Shown: positions 1-6,442, numbered from the stretch's first letter. The stretch is DNA of 14,102 nt from an uncultured Ruminococcus sp. (GCA_947178195.1 CAMWXM010000052.1:1-14102); one strand, 5' to 3'. A program made the numbers and translations. The notes: generated from the letters alone by a model not told the origin.

Positions 1-79
1 ACATAGTCCTTCACTATAGGAGATTAAATATAATGGGAAACAAGATAATAAAAATATACTTGTCAGGAGTTGTTTATCT

Positions 80-2530
80 ATGAAAAAATATGAGATTTCG
101 TTTAATAATAAGCGTTATAATTCTAAGCCGTCAGGCGAAGAGACAGGAAAAATCAGCAATGGATTATATATAAAAAGTATAAATTTCAGAGAGCTTGCAT
201 ATGAAGTAGGAGATTGTGGCTGTACATTCAGTCCTGCAATTTATAATGGAAAACGCAGAAAAGAGAATTTTATAGGTCAGCAGTTGATTGCACTGGACTT
301 TGATAATGGTGTAACATTTGTTGAAATCAAGAATCGTGCGAACCATTACAGACTTCCTATATTGTTTGCCTATAAGACATTTTCATATGAAGCCGAACAT
401 GAAAAGTTTCGTGTTGTATTTGCTTTGAGTGATATGATATGTGATGCATTTACAGTTGAAACTATTATTGCAATGTTTATGAAAATTTTTGGAGAATGCG
501 ATAAGGCATGTAAAGACAGTTCACGTATGTTCTTTGGCGGCAAGGGATTGCTTGAACTGGCTGACAAACCCATTGAAATATCATTTCAGGATTTGCTGAT
601 TTGCTTTGTAACATATATGAATGACAGATATGGTACGAATCATTACACAAGAGAGATTAAGAAATTTTATCAGAATCTCGGTATAAAGTATGACAAGATT
701 TTACCTGTTGTGGATGACGGTAAATTTGTTTATGAAGGAATGAATCCGCCAACTCTGAGTAGTACTGTCAAAAATAAAAGCAGAAGAGTAGTTACAAGAA
801 ACTTTGACTGGAATGTATTATACAATAAATGTCGTTTGTATAGGGATTTTGTTGATGGTAATGCGTATTATTACTATCCACAGCTTTTTCATCTTGCTTC
901 AAATTTTATCAATATAGAAAAGGGCAAAAGCAAATTTTTAAAGGTAATAAGGTCATCAGATATTGCAGATTTTGAAGCATATCATAAACGTAACTGGGAG
1001 GCAATCGTTAATATTCTGATTGCAATGGATTATCAACCACAAGGCTGCTGTAATTGTCCTTATGAAAAAGAATGTCTGCATGGTAAGAACATGATTTTGA
1101 CTGCAAAGCCAGGTAAATCAACTATTTTGCAGACTGTAAAAAAAGAGTATGTGACAATTGAAGAAGCTGAAAATGATTTGAAAAATAAGTTCTTGCAAGC
1201 TGTTTATTCTGAAAATCAAGGCGTACATATCATAAGAGCACAGACAGGAATCGGAAAGACTAATCTTTATCTTGATTACTTGCTTCAGGACACAGAAAGA
1301 AAATTTCTGATTGCTGTTCCAACGCATAAACTTAAAATGGAAATATATAATAAAGCAGTTTCTAAAGGCATCAAAAATATTGCCTATACGCCTGAAATGC
1401 CGGAGTTTACATTGGAAATACAGGAAAAAATTAATCATATTTATGCAGTCGGAGCAGGTAAATATGCACTTAATATGATGATTGAGATATTTGAAAAAAT
1501 GCCAACAGGACATCCTGATTATAGGACATTGAATGCATATCTTGAAGCTCTTGAAATTATCAAGAACTTTGATGGGCATATCATAACAACTCATGACAGA
1601 TTGCTTTTACAAAACAGAAACAGTACGCTGTTAGAAGGCAGAGAGGTCATTATTGATGAAGATATTATGCGCACAATACTGTCTACACAAAGCGTTGATA
1701 ATAAGGATATTCTTTGGGCGATAAAGAGTAATTGTTTCTCTTATCAAGTCATAAAAAAGCTGAAATCAGTTATTGATAATACTGGTTATCAGAGATACGA
1801 TTACAGAGAAAATGAAGAGATTGAACTAACAGAAGAACTTATTTCAGCGTTAGAAAATGTAGATGGCAATATTCTTGATTTGGCAGAGTCGTGCTATATT
1901 TACAATGACGGAAAAACAACAACTTTTTTAAAGAGAAAATGGCTTCCATGTGAAAAAGTGATTGTAATGTCGGCTACTGCAAATGCTGAGATTTACAATA
2001 TGCTCACACATTATTCTGTTTATGATTATCAATGTAAAACGGCGAAATACATTGGAGAATTAGGGCTTTATCCTAAGTATACATTCAGTCGTCATGCACT
2101 GCTTGAACAGAAAGGCATTATGAATTATCTGAAAAGTCAAATTGGCAATGATATTATTATTACATTCAAGGCTTTTGAGGAATTGTTTGGTACAAAATAT
2201 CATTATGGTGCAATTGAAGGTCTAAATTGTCTGGAAGGCAAAAATATATCAGTAGTTGGATTACCGAATGTAGACGAACTGGTATATAAGCTGTATGGCA
2301 TGGCGGCTGGTGTGAATGTAGAAAGCTGTAATATGCGTTCTTTACGTGTGGAATATAACGGTTACGATTTTCAGGTCAACTCTTTTGATAATGAAAAATT
2401 AAGGAAAATTCAGCTTTGGATGCTGGAATCGTTAATAGAACAAGCAGTAGGCAGAGCAAGGTTATTAAGGTTCGAATGTACTGTAAAAGTCTTTGCACGT
2501 TTTCCAATCGACCAGGCTATTATAAAATGA
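80..2530 (+). CDS. AEP primase-SF2 helicase fusion replication protein
   Basis: An 816-residue protein that probably primes and unwinds DNA for replication of a mobile element. The N-terminal part resembles an archaeo-eukaryotic primase (prim-pol) domain: a DxD motif in IALDFD (D73/D75), a segment around FRVVFALSD, then CKDSSRMFFGG (D146, R149), as in VirE/BT4734-like primases. A Cys cluster (C323, C324, C326, C332, with H334) is a likely zinc site between the domains. The C-terminal half is an SF2 helicase: Walker A AQTGIGKT (K393, T394), DEAH-like IIDED (D526, E527), motif III SAT (631-633) and motif VI QAVGRAR (788-794). The start is supported by GGAG at 65-68, about 11 nt upstream. The stop codon abuts a large inverted repeat. 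Motif positions are seen directly; the replication role is inferred from this architecture and the excisionase-like neighbours. A helicase used in defence is an alternative. Confidence 0.8.
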   Translation: MKKYEISFNNKRYNSKPSGEETGKISNGLYIKSINFRELAYEVGDCGCTFSPAIYNGKRRKENFIGQQLIALDFDNGVTFVEIKNRANHYRLPILFAYKTFSYEAEHEKFRVVFALSDMICDAFTVETIIAMFMKIFGECDKACKDSSRMFFGGKGLLELADKPIEISFQDLLICFVTYMNDRYGTNHYTREIKKFYQNLGIKYDKILPVVDDGKFVYEGMNPPTLSSTVKNKSRRVVTRNFDWNVLYNKCRLYRDFVDGNAYYYYPQLFHLASNFINIEKGKSKFLKVIRSSDIADFEAYHKRNWEAIVNILIAMDYQPQGCCNCPYEKECLHGKNMILTAKPGKSTILQTVKKEYVTIEEAENDLKNKFLQAVYSENQGVHIIRAQTGIGKTNLYLDYLLQDTERKFLIAVPTHKLKMEIYNKAVSKGIKNIAYTPEMPEFTLEIQEKINHIYAVGAGKYALNMMIEIFEKMPTGHPDYRTLNAYLEALEIIKNFDGHIITTHDRLLLQNRNSTLLEGREVIIDEDIMRTILSTQSVDNKDILWAIKSNCFSYQVIKKLKSVIDNTGYQRYDYRENEEIELTEELISALENVDGNILDLAESCYIYNDGKTTTFLKRKWLPCEKVIVMSATANAEIYNMLTHYSVYDYQCKTAKYIGELGLYPKYTFSRHALLEQKGIMNYLKSQIGNDIIITFKAFEELFGTKYHYGAIEGLNCLEGKNISVVGLPNVDELVYKLYGMAAGVNVESCNMRSLRVEYNGYDFQVNSFDNEKLRKIQLWMLESLIEQAVGRARLLRFECTVKVFARFPIDQAIIK

Positions 2531-2644
2531 GTAACGCAATTCTGGAAATGGTGATTTTTGCACAATCCCCTTATATATATAAGGGAAATGTGCATTTTTT
2601 ACCATTTATAGAAAATATATCATAACTTCCAGAGTTGCGTTACT
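2530..2644. repeat. 115-nt nested inverted repeat after the primase-helicase
   Basis: Outer arms AGTAACGCAATTCTGGAA (2530-2547) and TTCCAGAGTTGCGTTACT (2627-2644) match at 17 of 18 positions; the mismatch would be a G-U pair in RNA. Nested inside are ATGGT/ACCAT (2548-2552 with 2601-2605), GCACA/TGTGC (2560-2564 with 2589-2593) and a perfect 18-bp palindrome at 2568-2585. The left arm starts at the last base of the primase-helicase stop codon. Possible roles are a replication or priming site for the element, a large terminator, or a short palindromic mobile sequence; the sequence alone does not decide. Confidence 0.8.
2560..2600 (+). terminator. Probable intrinsic terminator inside the nested repeat
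   Basis: A hairpin GCACA...TGTGC enclosing the palindrome CCCTTATATATATAAGGG is followed by A and six T residues (2594-2600). It lies 30 nt after the primase-helicase stop and could end that transcript. The A-rich reverse side (TTTTT at 2555-2559) could make it bidirectional. It may serve only as a structural core of the larger repeat. Confidence 0.5.
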
Positions 2645-2715
2645 GGCTAATGAAATGAAACATGATAAAACAATTAACATTAATATAAAAAATAATAACA
2701 CAGGAGGTTATAGCA

Positions 2716-2913
2716 ATGAATGAACTGCTTGAAAAGAAAGAGATTTTAACACGTGATGAGATAATGGAGATTCTTAAAATTGGTCGAAGCACTTTTTATA
2801 AGCTTATACATGAAGGAAAATTGAAAGGATATAAAGACGGTAATAAGTTTAAGGTTTTGTCTGCATCAGTAAATGATTATATCTCTGGCAAGATGAAAAC
2901 AGAAATTTGGTAA
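2716..2913 (+). CDS. Excisionase-type small HTH DNA-binding protein (copy 1)
   Basis: A 65-residue protein consisting almost entirely of one winged helix-turn-helix of the excisionase/MerR-like (HTH_17) type. The pattern is LTRDEIMEILKIGRSTFYKL (about residues 12-31), then a basic wing GKLKGYKDGNKFKV and a C-terminal DYI helix. Such proteins bind DNA near element ends or act as small transcription factors in integrative elements. Start ATG 2716 has an excellent AGGAGGT at 2702-2708. It is closely similar to the protein at 3385-3570 (same EILTR, MEILKIGRSTFYKL and LKG blocks), so the two are duplicates. A dedicated terminator follows immediately. No integrase is present in the window, so an excision role is unproven. 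Confidence 0.8.
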   Translation: MNELLEKKEILTRDEIMEILKIGRSTFYKLIHEGKLKGYKDGNKFKVLSASVNDYISGKMKTEIW

Positions 2914-2919
2914 CAACTA

Positions 2920-2950
2920 ACAGAGTGCAATTTTGTTGCACTCTGTTTTT
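2920..2950 (+). terminator. Rho-independent terminator after HTH copy 1
   Basis: A perfect 11-bp stem ACAGAGTGCAA / TTGCACTCTGT (2920-2930 with 2936-2946), a 5-nt loop and a T-run to 2950. It begins seven nucleotides after the stop codon at 2913. Confidence 0.92.
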
Positions 2951-3032
2951 CTGTATGTATACTTTTGTTTTAATTGATTTTAGAATTTTTAATTTTATGG
3001 ATAATCAGGTCTTATCCTGTTTTTTATAAGTC

Positions 3033-3059
3033 TTGAAATAATTTACATAAATCTATAAT
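3033..3059 (+). promoter_or_regulatory. Weak candidate promoter for the second HTH pair
   Basis: TTGAAA (3033-3038) and a perfect TATAAT (3054-3059) lie in the gap between the terminator at 2950 and the gene at 3183. The spacer is only 15 bp, shorter than the usual 17, so the call rests mainly on the -10 box. The gap 2951-3165 shows no other gene. Confidence 0.3.
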
Positions 3060-3182
3060 AATATGAAAATTGAAGCAATAGCATTATAAATTGTACGAGA
3101 AATAATTTCAACAGTACTAAATATCACCAAATGCTCCGAAAAAATTGAAACATATAAGTAATAATAGGAAGGAGTGAGATTT

Positions 3183-3371
3183 ATGACAAGCTTACAATAT
3201 ACAGAAACAAAATATATGTTTACAATACAGGAAACTGCAAAAATGTTGGGGGTTAGTTCTCATAGAGTTTATAAACTTATCGGTTCGGGAGAATTGGCTG
3301 CTATAAAGGTAAGCCCAAGAAAAACAGTTATAAAAGCAGAGGAAATTGAAAGATATATTAACAGAAAATAA
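3183..3371 (+). CDS. Excisionase-type small HTH DNA-binding protein (copy 2, divergent)
   Basis: A 62-residue protein with a single excisionase-family helix-turn-helix: FTIQETAKMLGVSSHRVYKL, then a wing GELAAIKVSPRKTVIKAEEI and a final helix ERYINRK. The family is recognisable, but the protein is more distant from the other two small HTH proteins than they are from each other. ATG 3183 is chosen over the in-frame GTG at 3174 because that GTG lies inside the ribosome binding site AGGAAGGAG (3166-3174). The next HTH gene starts 13 nt after its stop, with its own AGGAGG, so the two form an operon. It probably acts as a DNA-bending excision factor or a small regulator of the element; the target is unknown. 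Confidence 0.8.
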   Translation: MTSLQYTETKYMFTIQETAKMLGVSSHRVYKLIGSGELAAIKVSPRKTVIKAEEIERYINRK

Positions 3372-3384
3372 GGAGGGTTTCATC

Positions 3385-3570
3385 ATGAGAGAAACATTAA
3401 TTGAAAAAGAAATCCTGACCCGTGAGGATGTTATGGAGATTCTGAAAATTGGGAGAAGTACATTTTATAAATTGCTTCAGACGGGTGAATTGAAAGGTTT
3501 TAAAGAAGGAAACAGATATAAAGTACCTGTTGAATCAATTGAAGAATATGTTGATAAGAGAATGAATTAA
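3385..3570 (+). CDS. Excisionase-type small HTH DNA-binding protein (copy 3)
   Basis: A 61-residue protein, nearly all one helix-turn-helix: EILTREDVMEILKIGRSTF (residues 9-27), a recognition region YKLLQTGELKGFKEGNRYKV, then a C-terminal SIEEYVDKRMN helix. It is a clear paralogue of the protein at 2716-2913. ATG 3385 is preferred because AGGAGG lies at 3371-3376, 8 nt upstream; a TTG extension to 3346 would lie inside the preceding gene. It is cotranscribed with the gene at 3183. The transcript ends at a terminator shared with a convergent, broken repressor gene. Confidence 0.8.
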   Translation: MRETLIEKEILTREDVMEILKIGRSTFYKLLQTGELKGFKEGNRYKVPVESIEEYVDKRMN

Positions 3571-3580
3571 CTGTAAAAAT

Positions 3581-3614
3581 TTGGTATGTACTTTAATGAA
3601 CATACCGGTTTTTT
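3581..3614. terminator. Convergent terminator between HTH copy 3 and the Xre pseudogene
   Basis: A 7-bp stem GGTATGT / ACATACC (3583-3589 with 3600-3606), extendable by two T-G pairs, is followed by TTTTTT to 3614. On the other strand it is followed by an A/T-rich run ending in several T residues (complement of 3575-3580), so it could serve both converging units. Confidence 0.8.
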
Positions 3615-3969
3615 ATGTTTTATGATATTTGAATTCAATCAGTTTTTCTACAATGTCAGCAATTTCAACCGCTTCTTTATCTGAAAGACATTGCATAGCA
3701 TTCTGGATTCTGTGCATTGCTTCTGTGTTGGTCGGTTTGACTTCTAAGTAAACATGCAAAAGTTCGTGAAGGGGAATTTTTAAACCTTTAGCAATTTTGT
3801 ACAGAGTTTCTATAGTGGAACACTTTTCACCACGTTCTACACGTCCTAAATAGGCTGGGTGTATCTCAGATTCAAATGCAAGAGCCTCTTAGCTGAGATT
3901 TTTCTGCGTGCGAAAAGTATAAATTCGTTGTACAGTAATATATGAAATTCTTTCACAGTCGATATACAT
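3613..3969 (-). pseudogene. Xre-family repressor gene broken by an internal TAA
   Basis: Read on the minus strand from ATG 3969 there are 119 codons in one frame with a single internal stop, TAA at codon 27 (3889-3891). Around it the protein is a standard lambda-repressor-type HTH: TFRTQKNLS-stop-EALAFESEIHPAYLGRVERG, then STIETLYKIAKGLKIPLHEL. Family members usually have LSQEELA or LSQEALA here, so one CAA-to-TAA change would explain the break. The start is supported by AGGAG, 8 nt before the ATG. The frame is otherwise intact to the stop at 3613-3615, so inactivation looks recent. A sequencing error or a downstream restart cannot be excluded. Confidence 0.85.
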
Positions 3970-3999
3970 TTTGACTGCTCCTTTATTGATATTTATATC

Positions 4000-4099
4000 T
4001 ATAGTAAACAATATAAATATTTTGACTTTTCTCAAATTGATTGTCGTATCTACATATACAAATGATATTTACGTCTGATTTTTAATGTTGTTTACTATA
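4000..4099. repeat. Inverted 11-bp repeats upstream of the Xre pseudogene
   Basis: TATAGTAAACA (4000-4010) recurs as its exact reverse complement TGTTTACTATA (4089-4099). The pair brackets the region just upstream of the Xre pseudogene start, where its promoter must lie. This fits a pair of operator sites for an Xre repressor and a once-divergent promoter. Binding is inferred; the match is exact. Confidence 0.5.
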
Positions 4100-4184
4100 A
4101 ATGAGCATTCTTGATAACTTGCACAGGTTGGCAACACATTTTTTGTTATAAAAACTCTTTTTGATAGTGATGAAAGCATAAATA

Positions 4185-4290
4185 CTTAGGGAACTACTGA
4201 ATAAATACCATTTTTGTAATTTATAGCTAATAAGTGGCGTAAATACGCATTCTATAATTTGAAAAAGTGAATTAATCAGCAGTTCCTTAG
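4185..4290. mobile_element. MITE-like element, copy 1
   Basis: About 105 bp with imperfect terminal inverted repeats: TTAGGGAACTACTGAATAAA at the left and TTAATCAGCAGTTCCTTA at the right. A diverged relative lies at 6443-6547 in the same orientation, sharing the right terminus and an internal stretch (AAATACG...AATTT.AAAAGT). There is no coding capacity, as expected of a non-autonomous element moved by an unrelated transposase. No clear target duplication is visible. Confidence 0.6.
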
Positions 4291-4391
4291 ATTTTGCTGT
4301 GCAAAATGACAAGATGTACTCACTTATAGTTTAATAGTCTTAGAAATTATGTTCAACAACACAAAGAGCGTAAAAATATTGCCTAAAGGTC

Positions 4392-4420
4392 TTGACAAAT
4401 TGGAAAAAGTGTGATATTAT
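4392..4420 (+). promoter_or_regulatory. Consensus sigma-A promoter of the RiPP operon
   Basis: A perfect -35 TTGACA (4392-4397), a 17-bp spacer and -10 TATTAT (4415-4420). Transcription should start near 4427, giving a leader of about 165 nt before the precursor gene at 4591. It is among the best promoters in the window. Confidence 0.85.
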
Positions 4421-4451
4421 AAATATAGCTAAACAATGAAGGTAATTTGAT

Positions 4452-4565
4452 GTGATTGCTGTATTGGGTATCGTTGGAATATATCTTAAAGATATCAATG
4501 AGTTTATAAATGTAAGACTTGAAAAACTGATATTAACATATAATTTTTTACAAATGATATGTTAG
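4452..4565 (+). CDS. Possible 37-aa leader ORF upstream of the RiPP precursor
   Basis: A GTG-initiated frame of 38 codons (stop TAG 4563-4565) lies in the mRNA leader between the promoter at 4392 and the precursor gene. It reads VIAVLGIVGIYLKDINEF and continues with a basic and then hydrophobic tail, so it could be a tiny amphipathic or membrane-associated peptide. An AAGG at 4439-4442 gives a weak ribosome binding site. I do not recognise a family. It may be a chance frame, a regulatory leader peptide or the remnant of a larger gene. Confidence is low because of its length, GTG start and weak RBS. Confidence 0.25.
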   Translation: MIAVLGIVGIYLKDINEFINVRLEKLILTYNFLQMIC

Positions 4566-4590
4566 AATATTGTAGAAGGGGGGATACATT

Positions 4591-4761
4591 ATGAACAATT
4601 TGTTTGAAGAATATATTTCTCAGGATAGTATTCAGGGTAGTATGACTTCTTCACATGATGACTATGATTGTCATACTGATTATGGTGAACATTGTGACGA
4701 TGATTATGGCGATATATACGTTGATGTAGATGTAGATAGACCAGATGCAGAATGGGAGTAA
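4591..4761 (+). CDS. RiPP precursor peptide with aromatic-x-Asp/Glu repeats (triceptide-like)
   Basis: A 56-residue acidic peptide encoded directly before a radical SAM/SPASM enzyme, with a strong AAGGGGGG (4576-4583) upstream of its ATG. Residues 1-21 (MNNLFEEYISQDSIQGSM, then TSS) look like a leader. Residues 22-45 are a core rich in H, Y, C and D, arranged as units HDD (22-24), YDC (25-27), HTD (28-30), YGE (31-33), HCD (34-36), YGD (39-41) and YVD (43-45). A VDVD stretch and the tail RPDAEWE follow. Aromatic-x-acid spacing is the pattern crosslinked in three-residue cyclophane RiPPs (triceptides). The two CxxD patterns (C27-D30, C35-D38) leave thioether (ranthipeptide) chemistry as an alternative. 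Precursor status is inferred from size, context and composition; the modification type is a hypothesis. Confidence 0.78.
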   Translation: MNNLFEEYISQDSIQGSMTSSHDDYDCHTDYGEHCDDDYGDIYVDVDVDRPDAEWE

Positions 4762-4770
4762 TAAGAATGT

Positions 4771-4793
4771 GAGGTTTCAATTATTGAAACCTC
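4771..4793 (+). promoter_or_regulatory. Intercistronic hairpin without T-tract (attenuator or processing site)
   Basis: A perfect 10-bp stem GAGGTTTCAA / TTGAAACCTC with a 3-nt loop lies in the 51-nt gap between the precursor stop and the maturase start. The bases that follow are TATTCATTAGG, not a T-run. It therefore looks like a partial terminator or an mRNA-stabilising hairpin that gives more precursor than enzyme, as is common in RiPP operons. Confidence 0.7.
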
Positions 4794-4812
4794 TATTCAT
4801 TAGGAGAAAAAT

Positions 4813-5946
4813 ATGTTTAATTATTACGATAAAATTAATATTTTAATAATACCTACTGATGCTTGCAATATGAATTGCATATACTGTTATCATGAAGCTC
4901 ATTTCAATGATCGTTGTAAAATGACAGACGATACATTAAAACATATTATGAAAATAGCCATCCCTAATTATAAAGACGTGCATTTTATATGGCATGGTGG
5001 TGAACCTCTTATTATGGGTATTGATTTTTTTGAAAAAGCTTTGTATTATGAAAAAAAATACAATACAAATAGTTGTAATGTAACTAATGGTATGCAAACA
5101 AATTTAACATTATTAAATTTAGATATGGTGGATTTTTTAATAAAAAATAAGTTTAGTATAGGAAGTTCTTACGACGGTATAGATAATGAGATAACAAGAG
5201 GGAACTCTGATAAAATACTAATTGGAAGAAGATTATTGAATAGTAGTGGCGGAATATGCGGAAATATAATGGTTGTATCAGGAAAAAATGTTGATACTTT
5301 AATTGAAAGCTATGAATTCTTTAAAAAAGAAAAAATTAGTTACAAAATGAATTCTTATGTGAAAACAGACAGTAGCAATATAAGCAATGAATTATCTATG
5401 AATGTAGAATATTATAGTGATAAAATGATAGAGTTATATAAGTATTGGTTACATGATACAAAGTGTAATATTTATGTAAATCCATTTATTTCAATAATTA
5501 AACACATTTTTTGGGGATATAAAAAGTTTTGTAACCAAAATTCTTGTTTAGGAAAGTGGTTAGGCATAAGATATGATGGAACAATAACTAATTGCAACAG
5601 ATTTTTTCATCCGAAATACTTATATGGGAATGTTCATCAGTACAATAATATAAGAGAAGCATTTGATTCTCAGGGATTTAATAACGTTTTGTCAGATGCA
5701 GTTGAAAGAAGAAATAAATGTAAAACATGTCAGATATATGATTATTGTAATGGCGGATGTAATAATGTAGCAATGTTTGAAACTGGTATGAATAATAATG
5801 GCGGATTTTCGTGTTTATCCAAAATAAAATTATATACATATATAAAAAAATCCATTAATGAAATAATAGCCAATGACTTCAATGAAATTAGAAAAAAGTA
5901 TAACCCGACTGTTGTGAAAATTATACGAAGAAAATTAATCGACTAA
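4813..5946 (+). CDS. Radical SAM/SPASM peptide maturase
   Basis: A 377-residue enzyme that should bind three iron-sulfur clusters and use S-adenosylmethionine to generate a radical on the precursor encoded just upstream. The radical SAM motif CNMNCIYC gives C18, C22 and C25, and WHGGEP (60-65) is the conserved SAM-binding loop. The C-terminal SPASM domain is textbook: C245-x10-G256-x4-C261, then C303-x2-C306-x5-C312-x3-C316, and a final C334; C240 may assist. The length fits peptide-modifying SPASM proteins of the anSME/cyclophane-synthase group. No obvious RRE (leader-binding) domain is fused to it. AGGAG at 4802-4806 supports the start. The product could be C-C cyclophane or C-S thioether links; the precursor pattern favours cyclophanes. 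A sulfatase-maturase role is unlikely, since no sulfatase is near. Confidence 0.93.
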   Translation: MFNYYDKINILIIPTDACNMNCIYCYHEAHFNDRCKMTDDTLKHIMKIAIPNYKDVHFIWHGGEPLIMGIDFFEKALYYEKKYNTNSCNVTNGMQTNLTLLNLDMVDFLIKNKFSIGSSYDGIDNEITRGNSDKILIGRRLLNSSGGICGNIMVVSGKNVDTLIESYEFFKKEKISYKMNSYVKTDSSNISNELSMNVEYYSDKMIELYKYWLHDTKCNIYVNPFISIIKHIFWGYKKFCNQNSCLGKWLGIRYDGTITNCNRFFHPKYLYGNVHQYNNIREAFDSQGFNNVLSDAVERRNKCKTCQIYDYCNGGCNNVAMFETGMNNNGGFSCLSKIKLYTYIKKSINEIIANDFNEIRKKYNPTVVKIIRRKLID

Positions 5947-6242
5947 AATTACTTATACTTTTGCAACAATTGTAAACTATAAATATTAATAAAAATCTGA
6001 GAGTATGTATTGGTTTCGATTTTTTTACCCCAAAATTGACCCCTAAAAAGTTGCTCACAGCGTGTAAGCCGAGTAATGGAAAATTTCTGAAACAACGTAA
6101 AATAGTCATATTTTTATGTGTACTCATAGACCTGAGAAGTCTGTTTTTTTCAATGTTAATCCCTCATAATCCGAAGATCGGTGGTTGTCGATAAAGTGAC
6201 ACAGCAATGGATACAATCCTTACAAGTAAAAATTGAATATAT
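5947..6242. other. Non-coding stretch after the RiPP maturase
   Basis: I see no credible gene here. A T-run at 6143-6150 is preceded by a short imperfect hairpin (AGAC...GTCT, from about 6128) that might be a weak terminator for the RiPP transcript. The segment ACCCCAAAATTGACCCC near 6027-6043 resembles the repetitive ends sometimes seen at integrase junctions, but I cannot tie it to an element. Confidence 0.35.
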
Positions 6243-6318
6243 GCTACTGTGGCTCAGTAGGTAGAGCAACTCACTCGTAATAAGCAGGTTGTGTGTTCAA
6301 GTCAAGTTTATAGCTCCA
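6243..6318 (+). tRNA. Degenerate tRNA-Thr (anticodon CGU), probably a pseudo-tRNA
   Basis: A 76-nt tRNA-shaped sequence: acceptor GCTACTG, an intact D-arm GCTC...GAGC (6252-6267), anticodon loop CTCGTAA (anticodon CGT), T-loop TTCAAGT and encoded CCA at 6316-6318. Sequence and anticodon indicate threonine, codon ACG. Pairing is damaged: the acceptor has mismatches at 5-68 and 6-67, the anticodon stem (ACTCA/TAAGC) pairs at only three of five positions, and the T-stem (GTGTG/CAAGT) has one mismatch and two wobbles. A terminator follows directly. It looks like a decayed tRNA gene, possibly an element-borne or attachment-site copy. Confidence 0.65.
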
Positions 6319-6326
6319 TAGTAAGA

Positions 6327-6358
6327 AACGCTTAAAATAAATATTTTAGGCGTTTTTT
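6327..6358 (+). terminator. Rho-independent terminator after the tRNA-like sequence
   Basis: A 12-bp stem AACGCTTAAAAT / ATTTTAGGCGTT (6327-6338 with 6343-6354) with one non-Watson-Crick pair, followed by T residues to 6358. It starts nine bases after the CCA end of the tRNA-like sequence, as expected for a former tRNA transcription unit. Confidence 0.85.
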
Positions 6359-6442
6359 CATGCCATTGTTATAGCTTAATTAGTGGTTTGCATGGGAATC
6401 ATATATTAATTGTGATTAATTTTATTGATGAAAGTACATCTC

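Noticed and set aside
1..79. TATAAT at 29-34 as promoter for the primase-helicase
   Set aside because: No acceptable -35 box at the right distance within the window; gene expression may come from upstream.
1118..1594. 158-codon minus-strand frame within the primase-helicase gene
   Set aside because: Low-complexity Cys/Phe-rich translation antisense to a gene with clear helicase motifs; no ribosome binding site.
3174..3182. GTG 3174 as start of the second HTH gene
   Set aside because: It is part of the AGGAAGGAG ribosome binding site for ATG 3183.
4082..4312. 76-codon minus-strand frame over MITE copy 1
   Set aside because: No ribosome binding site or family resemblance; it spans the inverted-repeat element.
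4589..4780. His/Tyr-rich minus-strand frame opposite the RiPP precursor
   Set aside because: It is the antisense shadow of the Asp-rich precursor; the plus strand has promoter, ribosome binding site and maturase context.
5921..6127. 68-codon minus-strand frame with an LGVNFGVKK tail resembling integrase ends
   Set aside because: Too short, overlaps the maturase end, and no integrase catalytic motif can be seen.
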